This document shows positions 12,717 to 23,671 of a DNA stretch of 64,000 bases, piece after piece. The stretch's first letter is position 1, and every line of letters starts with the position of its first letter. A program made the translations under genes and the position numbers. A model generated the notes under the pieces. It worked only from the letters and a program-made list of their open reading frames with translations. It was not told the DNA's origin and ran no database searches. Source of the DNA: Sabellastarte sp. h YS-2021 (Eukaryota > Annelida > Polychaeta > Sabellida > Sabellidae). Location: positions 36,683,596 to 36,747,595 of the forward strand of contig OZ024935.1 of assembly GCA_964017235.1 (NCBI GenBank), read 5' to 3'.

Positions 12717-12752
12717 GTAGTGGCATAGCCCGATGAGTGCCTGCCTCCTCAC
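10317..12752 (-). CDS. LINE reverse transcriptase and RNase H, 5'-truncated ORF2
   Basis: The 811-residue frame is intact to its stop. The RT begins around residue 13 with PFTIRELCDAMKK and GPDEIHYQLL, then WKEATVIPISKPGKDPKNPSNYRPISLT and the GVPQGSILS block. The catalytic box is FVDD instead of the usual FADD/YADD, and KFLGVIFDSKL is the thumb. The RNase H follows: YTDGSK (first catalytic Asp), ELQALKMA (Glu), FCDSLSSLQAL (Asp) and WVPSHVGIKGNEKADELAK (His/Asp). A CIPCHC...HILLDC zinc-like cluster closes the protein. The start codon and about the first 12 residues come from the antisense of an adjacent 5S rRNA-like sequence, so this start is accidental and the native N-terminus is gone. The FVDD change is conservative, so the catalytic residues look complete. 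Confidence 0.9.
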   Translation of the reverse strand: MRRQALIGLCHYNVPFTIRELCDAMKKSHDTATGPDEIHYQLLKHLPRDSLMVLLDVFNDIWASGEIPECWKEATVIPISKPGKDPKNPSNYRPISLTSCLCKTMERMINTRLVWFLEKNNILTKYQSGFRKGRTTTDQLIRLESFIRDSFLKGNHVVSVFFDLEKAYDTVWKYGVIRDLHKVGLRGRMPMFIQNFLSNRVFRVRLGSVYSDIHGQEMGVPQGSILSVTLFILKINSIADVIPASFEKSLFVDDFSITCSSRNMASIERQLQLCLNKVEKWADENGFKFSKTKTVCMHFCNKRKLHPDPTLTIYNSQIPVVSQTKFLGVIFDSKLNFKAHIDYIRQKCEKAMNLLKVVAKMDWGADRSVLMRLYRSFVRSRLEYGCAVFSSARKSYLKKLEPIQNQGLRICLGAFRTSPMQSLYVEANEPPLYLRFDKLCIQYALKLRSNPDNPAYDVVFNPQLYDLYDKKPSAIRSFGHRVEEDLSVVCPQLDLIQTVSLPDDPPWTIQKPHIDLYLTHQKKHLGDDCMFQSLFAELRSYYSDHRAIYTDGSKTENRVAAAATSDGLSAQVRLPGNASIFTAELQALKMAFNIVKSCDEDRFIIFCDSLSSLQALDSNNCDHPFIQDILKLFNDCCSVNKKVVLAWVPSHVGIKGNEKADELAKQALNFNVLDLKVPYTDLKVNVNSVFKQKWQAQWNACPDNKLFQINPTVGDFYVWTDLSRREEIVITRARIGHTYFTHSYLLKGEDMPWCIPCHCPDTVKHILLDCIDLRDTRIKYYRNINNLKDLLYGNIKVICNYLKECGLFYKF

Positions 12753-12812
12753 TGAAGTTAAGCGGCAATGGGCTACATTAGTTCTGGGATGGGTGACTGC
12801 TTCAGTGCACTA
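12717..12812 (+). pseudogene. 5S rRNA-like segment (5S pseudogene or head of a 5S-derived SINE)
   Basis: The segment carries the 5S internal promoter layout. An A-box-like GAAGTTAAGC at 12754-12763 is followed by GGGC and TTAGT, and then by a C-box-like GGATGGGTGACTGC at 12787-12800. Spacing and wording match animal 5S rRNA, whose molluscan forms have GAAGTTAAGC and GGATGGGTGACCGC. The 5' third is rearranged (CCCGAT kept) and the 3' end diverges after about 12812, so it is not a functional 5S gene. It touches the 5' end of the truncated LINE in the opposite orientation. Confidence 0.65.
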
Positions 12813-15186
12813 CTTGTTTCTCTGATGGCTTTGCGGCTCGCGCTAGTAGACCGAAACCCCTTTCGGCCTTGTTAGTTGTTGTACTTGGATCACAGTATCA
12901 CAGTAGTGTCAAAGCCCATACATAGCTTGCCTCACTTTAAATCTCACATCAGTTGATCTTGCCTAATTACTATTATGCTCAAAACCCAGAAAGCCAAATT
13001 CATTGAAAATTTGTGATTTTTTGTACCGATGTATCCAGAATTTAATGTGGATCTTTTCCAAAATTTGGTCAGACCCTACCCACATATACATTTTTAGAAG
13101 AATCTGTTGATTCATTTTGGAATTACATACAAATGAGGTCACCCTAAAACATAACCTTTTGGTAGAGTTAGTAATTGTGCCAGGACCTTTCGTTTTGTTC
13201 AACTATACCCAAAAGCAGAAATATCTGGCATCAGAAATATTTGGCATCGTTATTGACGGGTCAAAAGTAAGTGCATGAAAAAATGAATAAATTGATTGTT
13301 ATTAATATGGCTAAGTGAATAAGTCCATGTTTCCTCCTTGGCAATCACCAACATCGAACCGCCAAAAAATCAGTGGCACTAAATCGCTGATGGCTGTTGC
13401 TAATGTTCTGTCTGATGATGAAGAATTTTATTTTTGTACTTTATAATTAATACCGTAGTGATCTAGTAGTATCCATGTACAATTTGTTGATTCATTCATC
13501 TGTGTGTTTAGTATGATGAGACAAAGACTTTGAAAATGATAAAAGGAGATACAATCAACATTGGTGATCAGTGATCAGTTGTCAGTGTTCAGGAAATATG
13601 TGCTGAGATTATGCCATGCAGTGCCAACTGCCACCAGATTCAGTCAAAATTCACTCTATTTCTTCCCCAGTTCAAATTAATGGTCTCAGGATGTTACCAC
13701 CTGCCTTTAAACCACTCTATTACTTGGTGGCCTTGTTACTGGCTCCATTTTTTTATATTTATTCTTGATTCATTTAAGGGACTGTTCAACCGTTAAAAAT
13801 CGTTTCCAAACCTCTTTGAATAATCATTTCTTGTTTCTGTTCTTCACCATTCTGAAGCATATGCTCTATTTTCCTATGAACCACCCCAGAGACTCCTGAA
13901 CACTAAAAAATGTCTCTGATTTAACTTTGAATGCTTTGGACAAATTGTATAATTTCTAGGTTATTATAAGGGTACAAAAGTTAGCACATACTGGCTGGTA
14001 AAAAATTCTCTAATATAATCCAAATGCTATTGGCAAACAACTGGCATCTTCCCCACTTAAGATCAATACCCAGATTGGAACCCATAACCTCAGAGATGCC
14101 AGCCATGTGACTTGCCAGGATGGTACAATACAGGCTTAACCTTTCAGCAGTACACCTTTAAAAGCAGAAACAGAGAAAAATTCAGTTATGGTCAGTCTAA
14201 TTTTTATGAGAAATCTAGCATAAAGTTTTTGTTATTTAGTTTCAAAGGTAACAAGATTGAGTGACTATTTGAAACATAAAAACTGTTGAAGAAATCTGGA
14301 ATGACTATTACTTGAACTTGGAGGCGATTTGGAAAAGTCTTGATTACTAGAATTAATGTAATGTAAGGGTATTTAAAAAACTGAGGTAGAAGTGAACATG
14401 TCGAAATAGTGGAAATTTGTGATAAAATTTAAAAATATAATAAATAAAATAAGGGAGTTTACCTTGGAGGTGAGTGTCACATTCCTCACAGTGCATGTAC
14501 AGCTGCCATTTTTTTCTTGGTATTTCCAAAAATACATTCCATAATCATTTTTTACACAAGCAAAGTTACCTTAATTACAAGCCTGAATAAGGTTAATAAT
14601 CACAAGGCCACATGGGAGGCATTTTTTAGGTCTTGTGGTTAAAAAATATCTTGTAATGAGTATGCCTACAAATGCATAATTGGTGGGGATTTCCTGAGCT
14701 GTCATGGGTCATTTGTGTTTTTCTTTCTCTTTTGATGGCAATTAGGACTCACATTTTCTGTTGCAAAAAGGAGGAAATGAAATTTCTCTGTTGTTCTAGT
14801 TTTCATATAATGTTTTTCGTTATACAAATGTTAAATATGGATATTTTAATAGATTGTAGTCATCTAGGTTTTATACCCACCCTGTTATTCTGCTATGTCT
14901 AAAGAAAAGAAATAGTGTTATCAGCATCAAAGTCTAACAAAATGTTTGCTTTGTATTCGTAAATTAAAAGGAATTTTTCCATCCAGAAAGCAGCAATTGA
15001 TACCTTTTTTATGACAAGGAAAATGCACGCAAATTTAACTGACTTATTCTCCTGTCTTGGCAGAATGCAAGATTTGCACGTTTTTGAGTAGTGAGTGAAC
15101 CTGACCTAGGCTGTGTTTCCTCATCACCAGCTGCTGTCTGATCACTGATTTTGATGGTCAATGTTACTGTGTTGTATTATTCTATT
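12813..15186. other. Non-coding stretch with a decayed SINE
   Basis: A small CCGAAA/TTTCGG hairpin at about 12850-12866 follows the 5S-like segment and may belong to the same element. At 14030-14160 a decayed SINE-like block (GGCAAACAACTGGCATCTTC, then GGAACCCATAACCTCAGAG) is visible. Otherwise I see nothing I can support. Confidence 0.4.
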
Positions 15187-15446
15187 GTATATTTATACTC
15201 ATGGCAAAATCTTTACTACAGGATTCAAAGCACTATTTAACCCATCTGACTGCACAAGTACAGTCCACGCGTTCCCTAACTGAAAGACAGAGGCTCAAAG
15301 ATGACCATTTATCAACACCCTTGAGGTTCTTTAGCCTGCTACTGGGGATAGGATCCAATGACAGAGGACTACCATTTTATATGGTCAACGGAGCCACTAT
15401 GTATCTGCCTGTCCCTAGGTTTGAACCCATGTCCTCTGTGTTCCCC
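15187..15446 (-). mobile_element. tRNA-derived SINE, family 2, copy 1 (head truncated)
   Basis: It is similar to the copy at 56036-56338 read in reverse. Shared words include ATTTATACTCA, GACAGAGGCTCAAAGATGACC, CCTTGAGGTTCTTTAGCCTG and ATGTATCTGCCTGTCCC. The B-box-like portion (TTTGAACCCATG) is present, but the A-box end seen in the 56-kb copy is lost at about 15446. Confidence 0.75.
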
Positions 15447-15929
15447 AGAATTTAAAGACCCCTTTTACATATGTTTATGAAGAAAAAAAGCTTTAATTTA
15501 AAAAAAAAATTATGTCTTAACTTTTTTCTCAACCAATTTGAATAATTATTTGATCATTGCCCTTAGTCTAAAAACCCAAGATTTTAGACATCTGGAAAAA
15601 ACTTCTAATAAAATCAGTAAAAAATGATAAAATTGTTGTTGGTAGTCAGGCTTTGGCAGTCTGTACTGTGAAAACACTCAGTTAATCGAGCAGACTTAAG
15701 TCAAAGTGACAGTTTTGAACATTGTTTTATGCAGTTAGGCATTAAGTGTATAAGAATATTATTAGATTAGAGTAAGAAATCTAAAATTCGCCAGGAATCT
15801 AAAATTCGCCACCTCTAAAACCTTAGTTAATTTTATGAAGAAAATGATGTTTTTGTCCAAAAATTGGTATTTTTCAGTTCAAAAAGCCTTAATTTACTAT
15901 ACAGTCAACAAATCTCACCACAATTCATT
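15447..15929. other. Non-coding stretch
   Basis: AT-rich, with A-runs and a duplicated AATCTAAAATTCGCCA at about 15778-15810. Nothing else is supported. Confidence 0.4.
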
Positions 15930-16000
15930 GTATCCCCGGACGAAAGTCGGGGATACTTAGGATTCAGTACGGTCACGCCGTCGCCGCCGCCGCCGCCGCA
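15930..16000 (+). repeat. Terminal-type hairpin followed by (CCG)n microsatellite
   Basis: GTATCCCCGGAC and GTCGGGGATAC form an 11-bp stem with one bulged G and a GAAA loop (15930-15956). Twenty bases later comes a (GCC)n tract at 15977-16000. A hairpin followed by a GC-rich microsatellite and then the ATAACT module recurs at 24932-25045, which suggests a transposon terminus. Confidence 0.65.
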
Positions 16001-16020
16001 GAGATTTCCTTTTGGACGCG

Positions 16021-16197
16021 ATAACTTAAAAAATAATTTAGTTAGAACTTTCAAATTTGGTGTGTGGGTAAATATGGGCAATGCCACGAACGCTATTGTT
16101 TTGTGACCTTGACCTTCAATCTCAAGGTCACTGGTGTCCACTTAAAGGTCAGATTTTGGCCATTTTTTCACTTTTTGGCCCAGTTCTCATATACAGA
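16021..16197 (+). repeat. ATAACTTAAAAA module and leader of the tandem array
   Basis: ATAACTTAAAAAATAATTTA is followed by CTTTCAAATTTGGTGTGTGG, the same module as at 16713, 20856 and 25033. Short CTTGACCTTCAATCTCAAGGT inverted words follow. Confidence 0.5.
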
Positions 16198-16680
16198 AAG
16201 TCAGATCAGCCTATGGCTGGTATATATAATACATATATATGTCCTCTGTAAGCATGCACAAATTTGACCTTGAAGCTCTTCATTGAAGGTCATCCACTGA
16301 CCGCCAAAGTACCTGACCGAGGATCATTTTTGGCCTTTTTGGAGATATTTTCACACTTAACTCATATGCAGAAAGTCAGATCATCCTATGGCCGGTATAT
16401 ATAATACATATATATGTCCTCTGTAAGCATGCACAAATTTCACCTTGAAGCTCTTCATTTAAGGTCATCCACTGACCGCCAAAGTACCTGACAGAGGGTC
16501 ATTTTTGGCACATTTGGAGATATTTTCACCTTTAATACTGACTACATTGCTTGGAAACTAATGAAAATGGCTTTGGAGGTTGAGTACATGATGGAGTACC
16601 CGCATGCAGGCTTACCGGTTACAGATCTTCATTTAAGGTCATCCACTGACCGCCAAATTGCCTGACCGAGGGTCATTTTT
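16194..16680 (+). repeat. Tandem repeat, unit about 175 bp, about 2.7 copies
   Basis: CAGAAAGTCAGATC recurs at 16194 and 16369, and GGTCATCCACTGACCGCC at 16288, 16463 and 16637, giving periods of 174-175. Each unit includes ATATATAATACATATATATG and a GGTCA...TGACC inverted word. There is no coding capacity. Confidence 0.85.
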
Positions 16681-16689
16681 GGTCCTCTA

Positions 16690-19330
16690 TTTGTTTGTTT
16701 GTTTGTGAACAAGATAACTCAAAAACTGACAGATGGATTTTGATGAAATTTTCAGGATATGTCCAAAATGGTAAAAGGAAGATATGATTAAATTTTGGGA
16801 GTTATCCAGATCACTGTCTGGATCTTCTGGATCCATGAAATTTAATTTTTAAAGACAGATAACTCAAAAACTTATGGGTACATTTTGATAAATTTTTCAG
16901 GAAATGTCCTTAATGAGACGAGGAACAAGTGATTAGATTTTGGGAGTGATCTGGATCACTGTCTGGATCATCCGGATCCTGGCTGCCAGATGTGTTTGTG
17001 TACAGTATAGCTCAAAAAGTTATGGATGGATTTTGATGAATTTTTCAGGATATGTCTGAAAAGGTAAAAGGATGAAATGATTGAATTTTAGAAGTGATCC
17101 GGATCACTATATAGATCTTCTGGATCCATGAAATGTAATTCTTAAAGATAGATACCTCAAAAGTTATGGATGGATTTTGATGATATTTTCAGCAAATGAC
17201 CTAAATGGTGCAAGGAACAAGTGATTACATTTTTGGAGTTATCTGGATCACTGTCTGGATCATCCGGATCCAGGCTGCCAGATGTGTTTGTGTACAGTAT
17301 AGCCCAAAAAGTCATGGGTGGATTTTGATGAAATTTTCAGAAAATGTCCTAAATGGGACAAGGAACAAGTGATTAGATTTTGGGAGTGATCTGGATCATC
17401 TGGATCCAGGCTGCCAGATGTTTGTGTACAAGATAAATCAAAAACTTATGGACGGATTTTGATGAAATTTACAGGATAAGTCTGAAAAGGTAAAAGGATG
17501 AAATGATTGAATTTTGGAAGTGATCCGGATCACTATATGGAACTTCTGGATCCATGAAATGTAACTTTTAAAAACAGATACCTCAAAAAGTTATGGATGG
17601 ATTGTGATGACATTTTCAGCAAATGACCTAAATGGTGCGAGGAACAAGTGATTAGATTTTGGGAGTGATCTGGATCACTGTCTGGATCATCTGGATCCAG
17701 GCTGCCAGATGTGTTTGTGTACAATGTAGCTGCAAAACTTATGGACGGATTTTGATGAAATTTTTGGGATATGTCTGAAAAGGTAACAGGATGAAATGAT
17801 TGAATTTTGGAAGTGATCCAGATCACTATATTGATCTTCTGGAACCATGAAATGTAATTTTTTAAGACAGATACCTCAAAAAGTTATGGATGGATTGTGA
17901 TGACAGTTTCATCAAATTACCTAAATGGTACAAGGAACAAGTGTTTACATTTTTGGAGTGATCTGGATCACTGTCTGGATCATCTGGATCCAGGCTGCAA
18001 CAGAATTTTAGGATGAATTTTGATGATATTTTTAGGATATGTTACAAATGGTAAAAGGACGAAGTGGTAAAAGGAAGAAATGGTTCAATTTTGAAAGTGA
18101 TCTGGACCACTATCTGGATCTTCTGGATCCATGAAATATAATTTTAAAGACAAATAGCTCAAAAAGTCATGGGTGGATTTTGATGAAATTTTCAGGAAAT
18201 GTCCAAAAAGGGACAAGGAACAAGTGATTAGATTTTGGGAGTGATCTGGATCATCTGGATCCAGGCTGCCAGATGTGGTTGTGTACAAGATAAATCAAAA
18301 AGTTATGGACAGATTTTGATGAAATTTTGAGGATATGTCTGAAAAGGTAAAAGGATGAAAAGATTGAATTTTGGAAGTGATCCGGATCACTATATGGATC
18401 TTCTGGACCATGAAATGTAATTTTTAAAGACAGATACCTCAAAAAGTTATGGATGGATTGTGATGACATTTTCAGCAAATGACCTAAATGGTGCAAGGAA
18501 CAAGCGATTAGATTTTGGGAGTGATCTGGATCATTGTATGGATCATCTGGATCCAGGCTGCCAGATGTGTTTGTGTACAATGTAGCTAAAAAACTTATGG
18601 ACGGATTTTGATGAAATTTTCGGGATATGTCTCAAAAGGTAACAGGATGAAATGATTGAATTTTAGAAGTGATCCGGATCACTATATTGATCTTCTGGAA
18701 CCATGAAATGTAATTTTTAAAGACAGATACTTCAAAAAGTTATGGATGGATTGTGATGACATTTTCATCAAATGACCTAAATGGTACAAGGAACAAGTCA
18801 TTACATTTTTGGAGTGATCTGGATCATCTGGATCCAGGCTGCAAAAGAATTTTAGGATGAATTTTGTGATAGTTTTAGGATATGTTACAAATGGTAAAAG
18901 GAAGAAATGGTAAAAGGAAGAAATGATTCAATTTTGAAAGTGATCTGGACCACTATCTGGATCTTCTGGATCCATGAAATATAATTTTAAAGACAAATAG
19001 CTCAAAAAGTCATGGGTGGATTTTGATGAAATTTTCAGGAAATGTCTTAAATGGGACAAAGAACAAGTGATTAGTTTTTGGGAGTGATCTGGATCACTGT
19101 CTGGATCATGTGGATCCAGGCTGCCAGATCTGTTTGTATACAAGATAACTCAAAAATTTATGGACGGATTTTGATGAAATTTTTAGAATATGTCTGAAAA
19201 GGTAAAAGGATGAAAAGATTGAATTTTGGAAGTGATCCGGATCACTATATGGATCTTCTGGATCCATGAGGTGTAATTTTTAAAGACAGATATAAGTGAA
19301 AGAACTAGTGATTAGCTTTTGGGAGTAATC
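16690..19330 (+). repeat. Composite satellite, higher-order unit about 292 bp, with 16-bp palindromes
   Basis: The marker GGCTGCCA (or GGCTGCAA) recurs at 16981, 17273, 17409, 17700, 17993, 18264, 18556, 18837 and 19119. Most intervals are 271-293 and one is 136. The unit is two related half-units of about 140-150 bp, each beginning with CTCAAAAAGTTATGGATGG and ATTTTGATGAAATTTTCAGG. Both half-units end in clustered GATC words. The word AGTGATCCGGATCACT, a perfect palindrome, occurs at 17093, 17519, 18376, 18668 and 19231. Minus-strand ORFs rich in DPDDPDSDPDH are by-products of the repeat. Confidence 0.9.
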
Positions 19331-20770
19331 TGATACTATGGAGAATCCTGACCTGGTGCTCCAGGAAACAGGCTCAAGACGAACACATTCACGCCTTAAC
19401 TATGTCCCGTCCTTAATAAAACAAGAACTCCCCTGATTCATTGAAATAATTTGTATCAGATCTTATATGATTAGACTCATTCTACTGAAACAACTACCTG
19501 TTTTCTGACTGTGAGCCAAGGTCAAGATTCAAACCTATGACCACCGAGGTAGGAGGTGAGAATGTTACCAGTACATGTTGAGACTGATAAGCAAGATTTT
19601 TACCTTGGATGCCTTTCCAGATAACAAAATAGTAATGTTTGTTTTTAATGTTAAAATTATTATTTTATATTAACAGAAGTTTAAAGGCTTTCTCACACTG
19701 TTCTTTTCAGTTCATAACTACTCTTATTTGAATTTTGCACCATGACCTTGTCCTTGTGACCTCTGAAATGAGACCTTGTATCCTGGTAGTGCTCATTTAT
19801 AAAAGAGTCAACATGTGTAGACATTCAATCCCCCCACCTCAACCCCCACCTCTCTGATGACTAAATTTTAGCTAACATGTGAGCAATCTAGCCAGTTTTT
19901 AAACATAAATGCTTGAAAACACTGTCGATGTTGTGCCAAACACATTCAGCCCAAATATGTATCTGGATGTATGAAACCCTCATGGATATAATCAGAAAAT
20001 GAAAACCATCAAGCCATAAGCGAACCCGAACAAGTTAAATATTTTCAGCTCATATATAGCTTCTGAGGCCAGGACAAACAGTGTGAATTAGGTATAAGGA
20101 TTGATGAGATTTCGGGAGGTTTGATCTGTATAGATACAAGGACCATAGTCAAGGGCTGTAAATATTACAGTCTAATTAATGCCGAACCTCAGATCAATAT
20201 TTGTATTTATGAAGAGTCATCTGACCCAAACTCAGCCTATCAAATTTGTATATTTAGAAATTTAATATACACACCTAAGACAATAATAAAACAATTCAAA
20301 GTTTGTTTCTTTACATTTTTTATGAATGTTGTGCACAGTTTTTCATGAAACTATGACCATCACAGGCCTTGACAGGACAAATGTAACATAACTATTCTTT
20401 AACCATAATGTACATATATACCAGTATTATATGATTTTGAGTGAAAATGAAACTGTGCAATTAAAGCCTTTCGTTACATATTATATGCCATTGTTGTTAT
20501 ACTTCTTCATTGAAACAAGATATATTTCATGTGTTATGTATGGGAGGTCCTTTTACAAAAACAACCTCTATTGTTAACAGGCTTTTAGTGTTAAATAACA
20601 GAGACAGTGACATTATTTATGTCTACCATAACCTGGTATTTACAGATTCACCTGTGTAACAACAATAGCTACTTTGTCCACCAAAATTATAGAAGTTTGC
20701 TTCAAGATTTATGAAGACTTTTCAAATATGGTAGCCTTGCCATATTTAAATATGTAGGCAAAGTTGGATT
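19331..20770. other. Non-coding stretch with a decayed SINE
   Basis: At about 19490-19585 a minus-strand tRNA-like block (GGTCAAGATTCAAACC...GAGGTAGGAGGTGAGAATGTTACC) resembles a worn family-1 SINE head. The rest shows nothing I can support. Confidence 0.4.
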
Positions 20771-21025
20771 TTTAACGCTCGACGATAGGAGAGGGTTATT
20801 GTAATCAGTTTGTTTCTGTCTGTCTGTCTTTCTGTCTGTGCACCGTTCCGCCCTTATAACTCAAAAACTATAACACCAATCGAGCTCAAATTGGGTGGGC
20901 AGATATTTCATGGGGTACAGACGGATTCTTCCAAATTTGGTGTAATTTGTGTGAAAATTAAAGTCAGGAGAGAGTTTTTCTTATTTTTAATTGGGAATAC
21001 ACAGTGAAACTGCTTCTCTTCATCA
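20771..21025 (+). repeat. Inverted-repeat module A, left copy
   Basis: It begins TTTTTAACGCTCGACGATAGG, continues with a TCTG/TTTCTG tract and the ATAACTCAAAAAC module, then TCAAATTGGGTGGG and a body ending in CACAGTGAAACTGC. The reverse complement lies at 22308-22562 with high similarity. Confidence 0.85.
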
Positions 21026-21945
21026 CATACGTAAACAAGATGCACTCAGAGAGAGCAAAACGCTCGACTCAGTGTGACCAGTCTCACAAGTGTTATAAAG
21101 TATAACACACATCCAGGCTTATTGGTATCCAGAATATTAACTAGATTTTCCTAAAATGTAATCACTCCTTCCCATGGCTAGCCCCTTCCTACTTAAAATT
21201 TAATATCAAAATTTATTCATTACTTTTGAAGAAATATCAAGTAGAAAGCTAAAATCATTAAAATACATTGAAATGGGACCTATGAAAATTCATGATTTTT
21301 TGTATCCAAAATATGATCCAGGTCTTTCCCAAAAATTAGTAACTTCTTCCTTTGACCAGGTCCTACCCACAAAATTTTTCTAAAGATCTGTTCATTAGTT
21401 CTGGAGTAATCTAAACACCAAAAACAGACAGACAAATAGACAAAAAAGCACACAAAGACATAAACTCCTGGTAGAGGTAAAAATATTGGTTAAAAGCCAC
21501 TTCTTGGTGAAAATCACTCAGGGTAAATTTTTTCTGATGGACTGTCAAGAAATTGAAACAAAAAAAAAAACAGAAATAAATAAACATGACGAATACACCA
21601 CCTCCCTCTTAATTATCTTTATGTCAAGACGTCATTAATGTTAGACAATGATAAAAAATAGGTAGCTAAACACATTTAATGTGATACATATACACTGATA
21701 CATATAAACAAGGGATTGCTTATTCCATTTCTCAATAATTTAAGGAAGTATCATAAAAGCAGACAATATAAAAACAACTTGTCTAACATTAATGACGTCT
21801 AACATTAATGACACCTGTGTACTTAAAGACAGCAAATATCACAAGCTAGGGTTTGTGACCTCACAATGACAATTGCATTGTGACATCATTAAGTAATGAC
21901 ATCATCAGAAACAAAATATTGATTTTTTACGTATGTGATGAAGAG
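21016..21945. mobile_element. 930-bp segment bounded by a perfect 19-bp inverted repeat
   Basis: CTCTTCATCACATACGTAA at 21016-21034 and its exact reverse complement at 21927-21945 enclose modules D (AAGATGCACTCAG, ACGCTCGACTC), C (21200-21620) and B (21815-21925). It has no ORF. It could be a non-autonomous DNA transposon. I see no clear duplicated target site. Confidence 0.6.
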
Positions 21946-22307
21946 TAGACATCTCATCTTGGTTAAGTGTTTTTTGGACAGCAAAAATTTAAATGTGTTT
22001 AATTTTCTCTTTTCTTTCTAGCAAAGCCTTTAAGAGATTCTTTAAAAAGCCTAAAAAACGAAATACTTAAAAAAGAAAAACTGAAAAAAATAGTGAATGG
22101 TATTGAACCCCAAACATGGGATTACAAGTTCTTCACATTACACTCATAGCTACAGAGGAATTCTTTTTGCACAAAAATTCATGAGGAAGAAATCCTGTCA
22201 TGATATTGATTTTTCACATGTGTGACCAAGCATAGCAACACACACATACACACATTAATAAAGCATTGGGGGAAGCAAAGCTGATTGTGTGTGGATTATT
22301 GATTGAT

Positions 22308-23240
22308 TAGAGAAGCAGATTTCACTGTAAAAGCCCAATTAAAAATAAGAAAAACTCTCTCCTGGCTTTAATTTTCAAACAAATTACACCAAATTTGGAA
22401 GAATCCATCTGTACCCCATGAAATACCTGCCCACCAAATTTGAGCTTGATTGGTGTTACAGTTTTTGAGTTATAAAGGCGAAACGGTGCACAGACAGACA
22501 GACAGACAGACAGACAGAAACAAACTGATTACAATAACCCTCTCCTATCGTGGAGCGTTAAAAATCAATATTTTGCTTTCTGATGATGTCATTACTCAGT
22601 GATGTCACAATGCAATTGTCATTGTGAGGTCACAAACCTAGCTTGTGATACTTGCTGTCTTTAATTAAAAATATTTCTTCTCATTTTATGTTTTGAAATT
22701 CACATAAAGATAATAAAGAGAGGGGTGGTATAGTAATCATTTTTATTAAACTATTATTTCTGTTTTATTTTCTCTTTTTCTTTCAATTCCTTGACAGTCG
22801 ATCACAAAAAATTACCATGCATGATTTTCACCAAGAAGTGACCTTTAAGCAATATTTTCACCTCCACCAGCAGTTTATGTTTTTGTTTGCTAATTGTTTG
22901 CCTATTTGTCTGGGGTTTTTTTTGTGTGTGTGTGTGTTTAGATTACTCCAAAACCAATGAACAGATCTTTATTAAAAATTTCTGGGTAGAACCTGACCGA
23001 AGGAAGAAGTTACTATAAAAGATCTGGATCTTATTATGGATACAAAAAATCAGGAATTTTCAGAGGTCCCCTTTTCAATGTATTTTTAATGACTTTAGCT
23101 TTCTACTTGATATTTCTATGAAGATTAATTTACATGTTTGGTTTTATTTTAGTGTCTTCCTTACAATACTTTATATCACTTAAGAGACTGGTTAGGTGGA
23201 GTCGAGCGTTTTGCTCTTTCTGAGTGCATCTTGTCTTATA
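22308..23240 (-). repeat. Inverted, permuted copy of modules D-C-B-A
   Basis: Read on the minus strand from 23240: module D (GATGCACTCAGAAAGAGC), module C (to about 22690), module B (22670-22563), then module A (22562-22308). In the left copy the order is A-D-C-B. Module A here carries a (GACA)n run at about 22492-22520. The long self-complementarity could form a large hairpin in DNA or RNA. Confidence 0.8.
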
Positions 23241-23663
23241 CTGTGTAACAGGCTAACAACCCAGCCACATCTTAACTTACCAGTGTTACAGTTGTATCTG
23301 TTTGAATTTGCGTTTCCGTTGATGACTTTGTCCTAATGACTCTAAAATGATTTACCTGATGATGCCCCTTCTCTTGCCTATTTTGGAAAAAAAATTACAT
23401 CTTATCTCTTCGAAAAGGCGTTTCCTCCTTAGCACATACATATACTAATCTGCAGTCTCCATGGTATCGACCTGGCTATGTCTATGTAATGATGATTATT
23501 AAATTGGACCTGGTGTTGCACCTTAGAGTCTGCCTTGGCAGAGATTAAGTGCTATAAAAGTACAGAATAGAATATAATATAAAAGAGACCTTGTATCTTG
23601 GTAGTACACATTTAAAGAACAAGACCAAATGTATCCATCCCACCGTCACTCTACCCCTGCAGT
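23241..23663. other. Non-coding stretch
   Basis: No recognised feature. A CTTGGCAGAGATTAAGTGCTAT block near 23530 may be the end of an old repeat. Confidence 0.35.
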
Positions 23664-23671
23664 GTGTATAT

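Noticed and set aside
12717..12812. Intact 5S rRNA gene
   Set aside because: The 5' third is rearranged, several conserved positions differ and the 3' strand that should close helix I is missing.
17533..19143. Minus-strand ORFs with repeated SGSLDPDDPDSDPDHSQN
   Set aside because: They follow exactly the GATCC-rich satellite period, have no start context or unique domain, and break wherever the repeat shifts frame.
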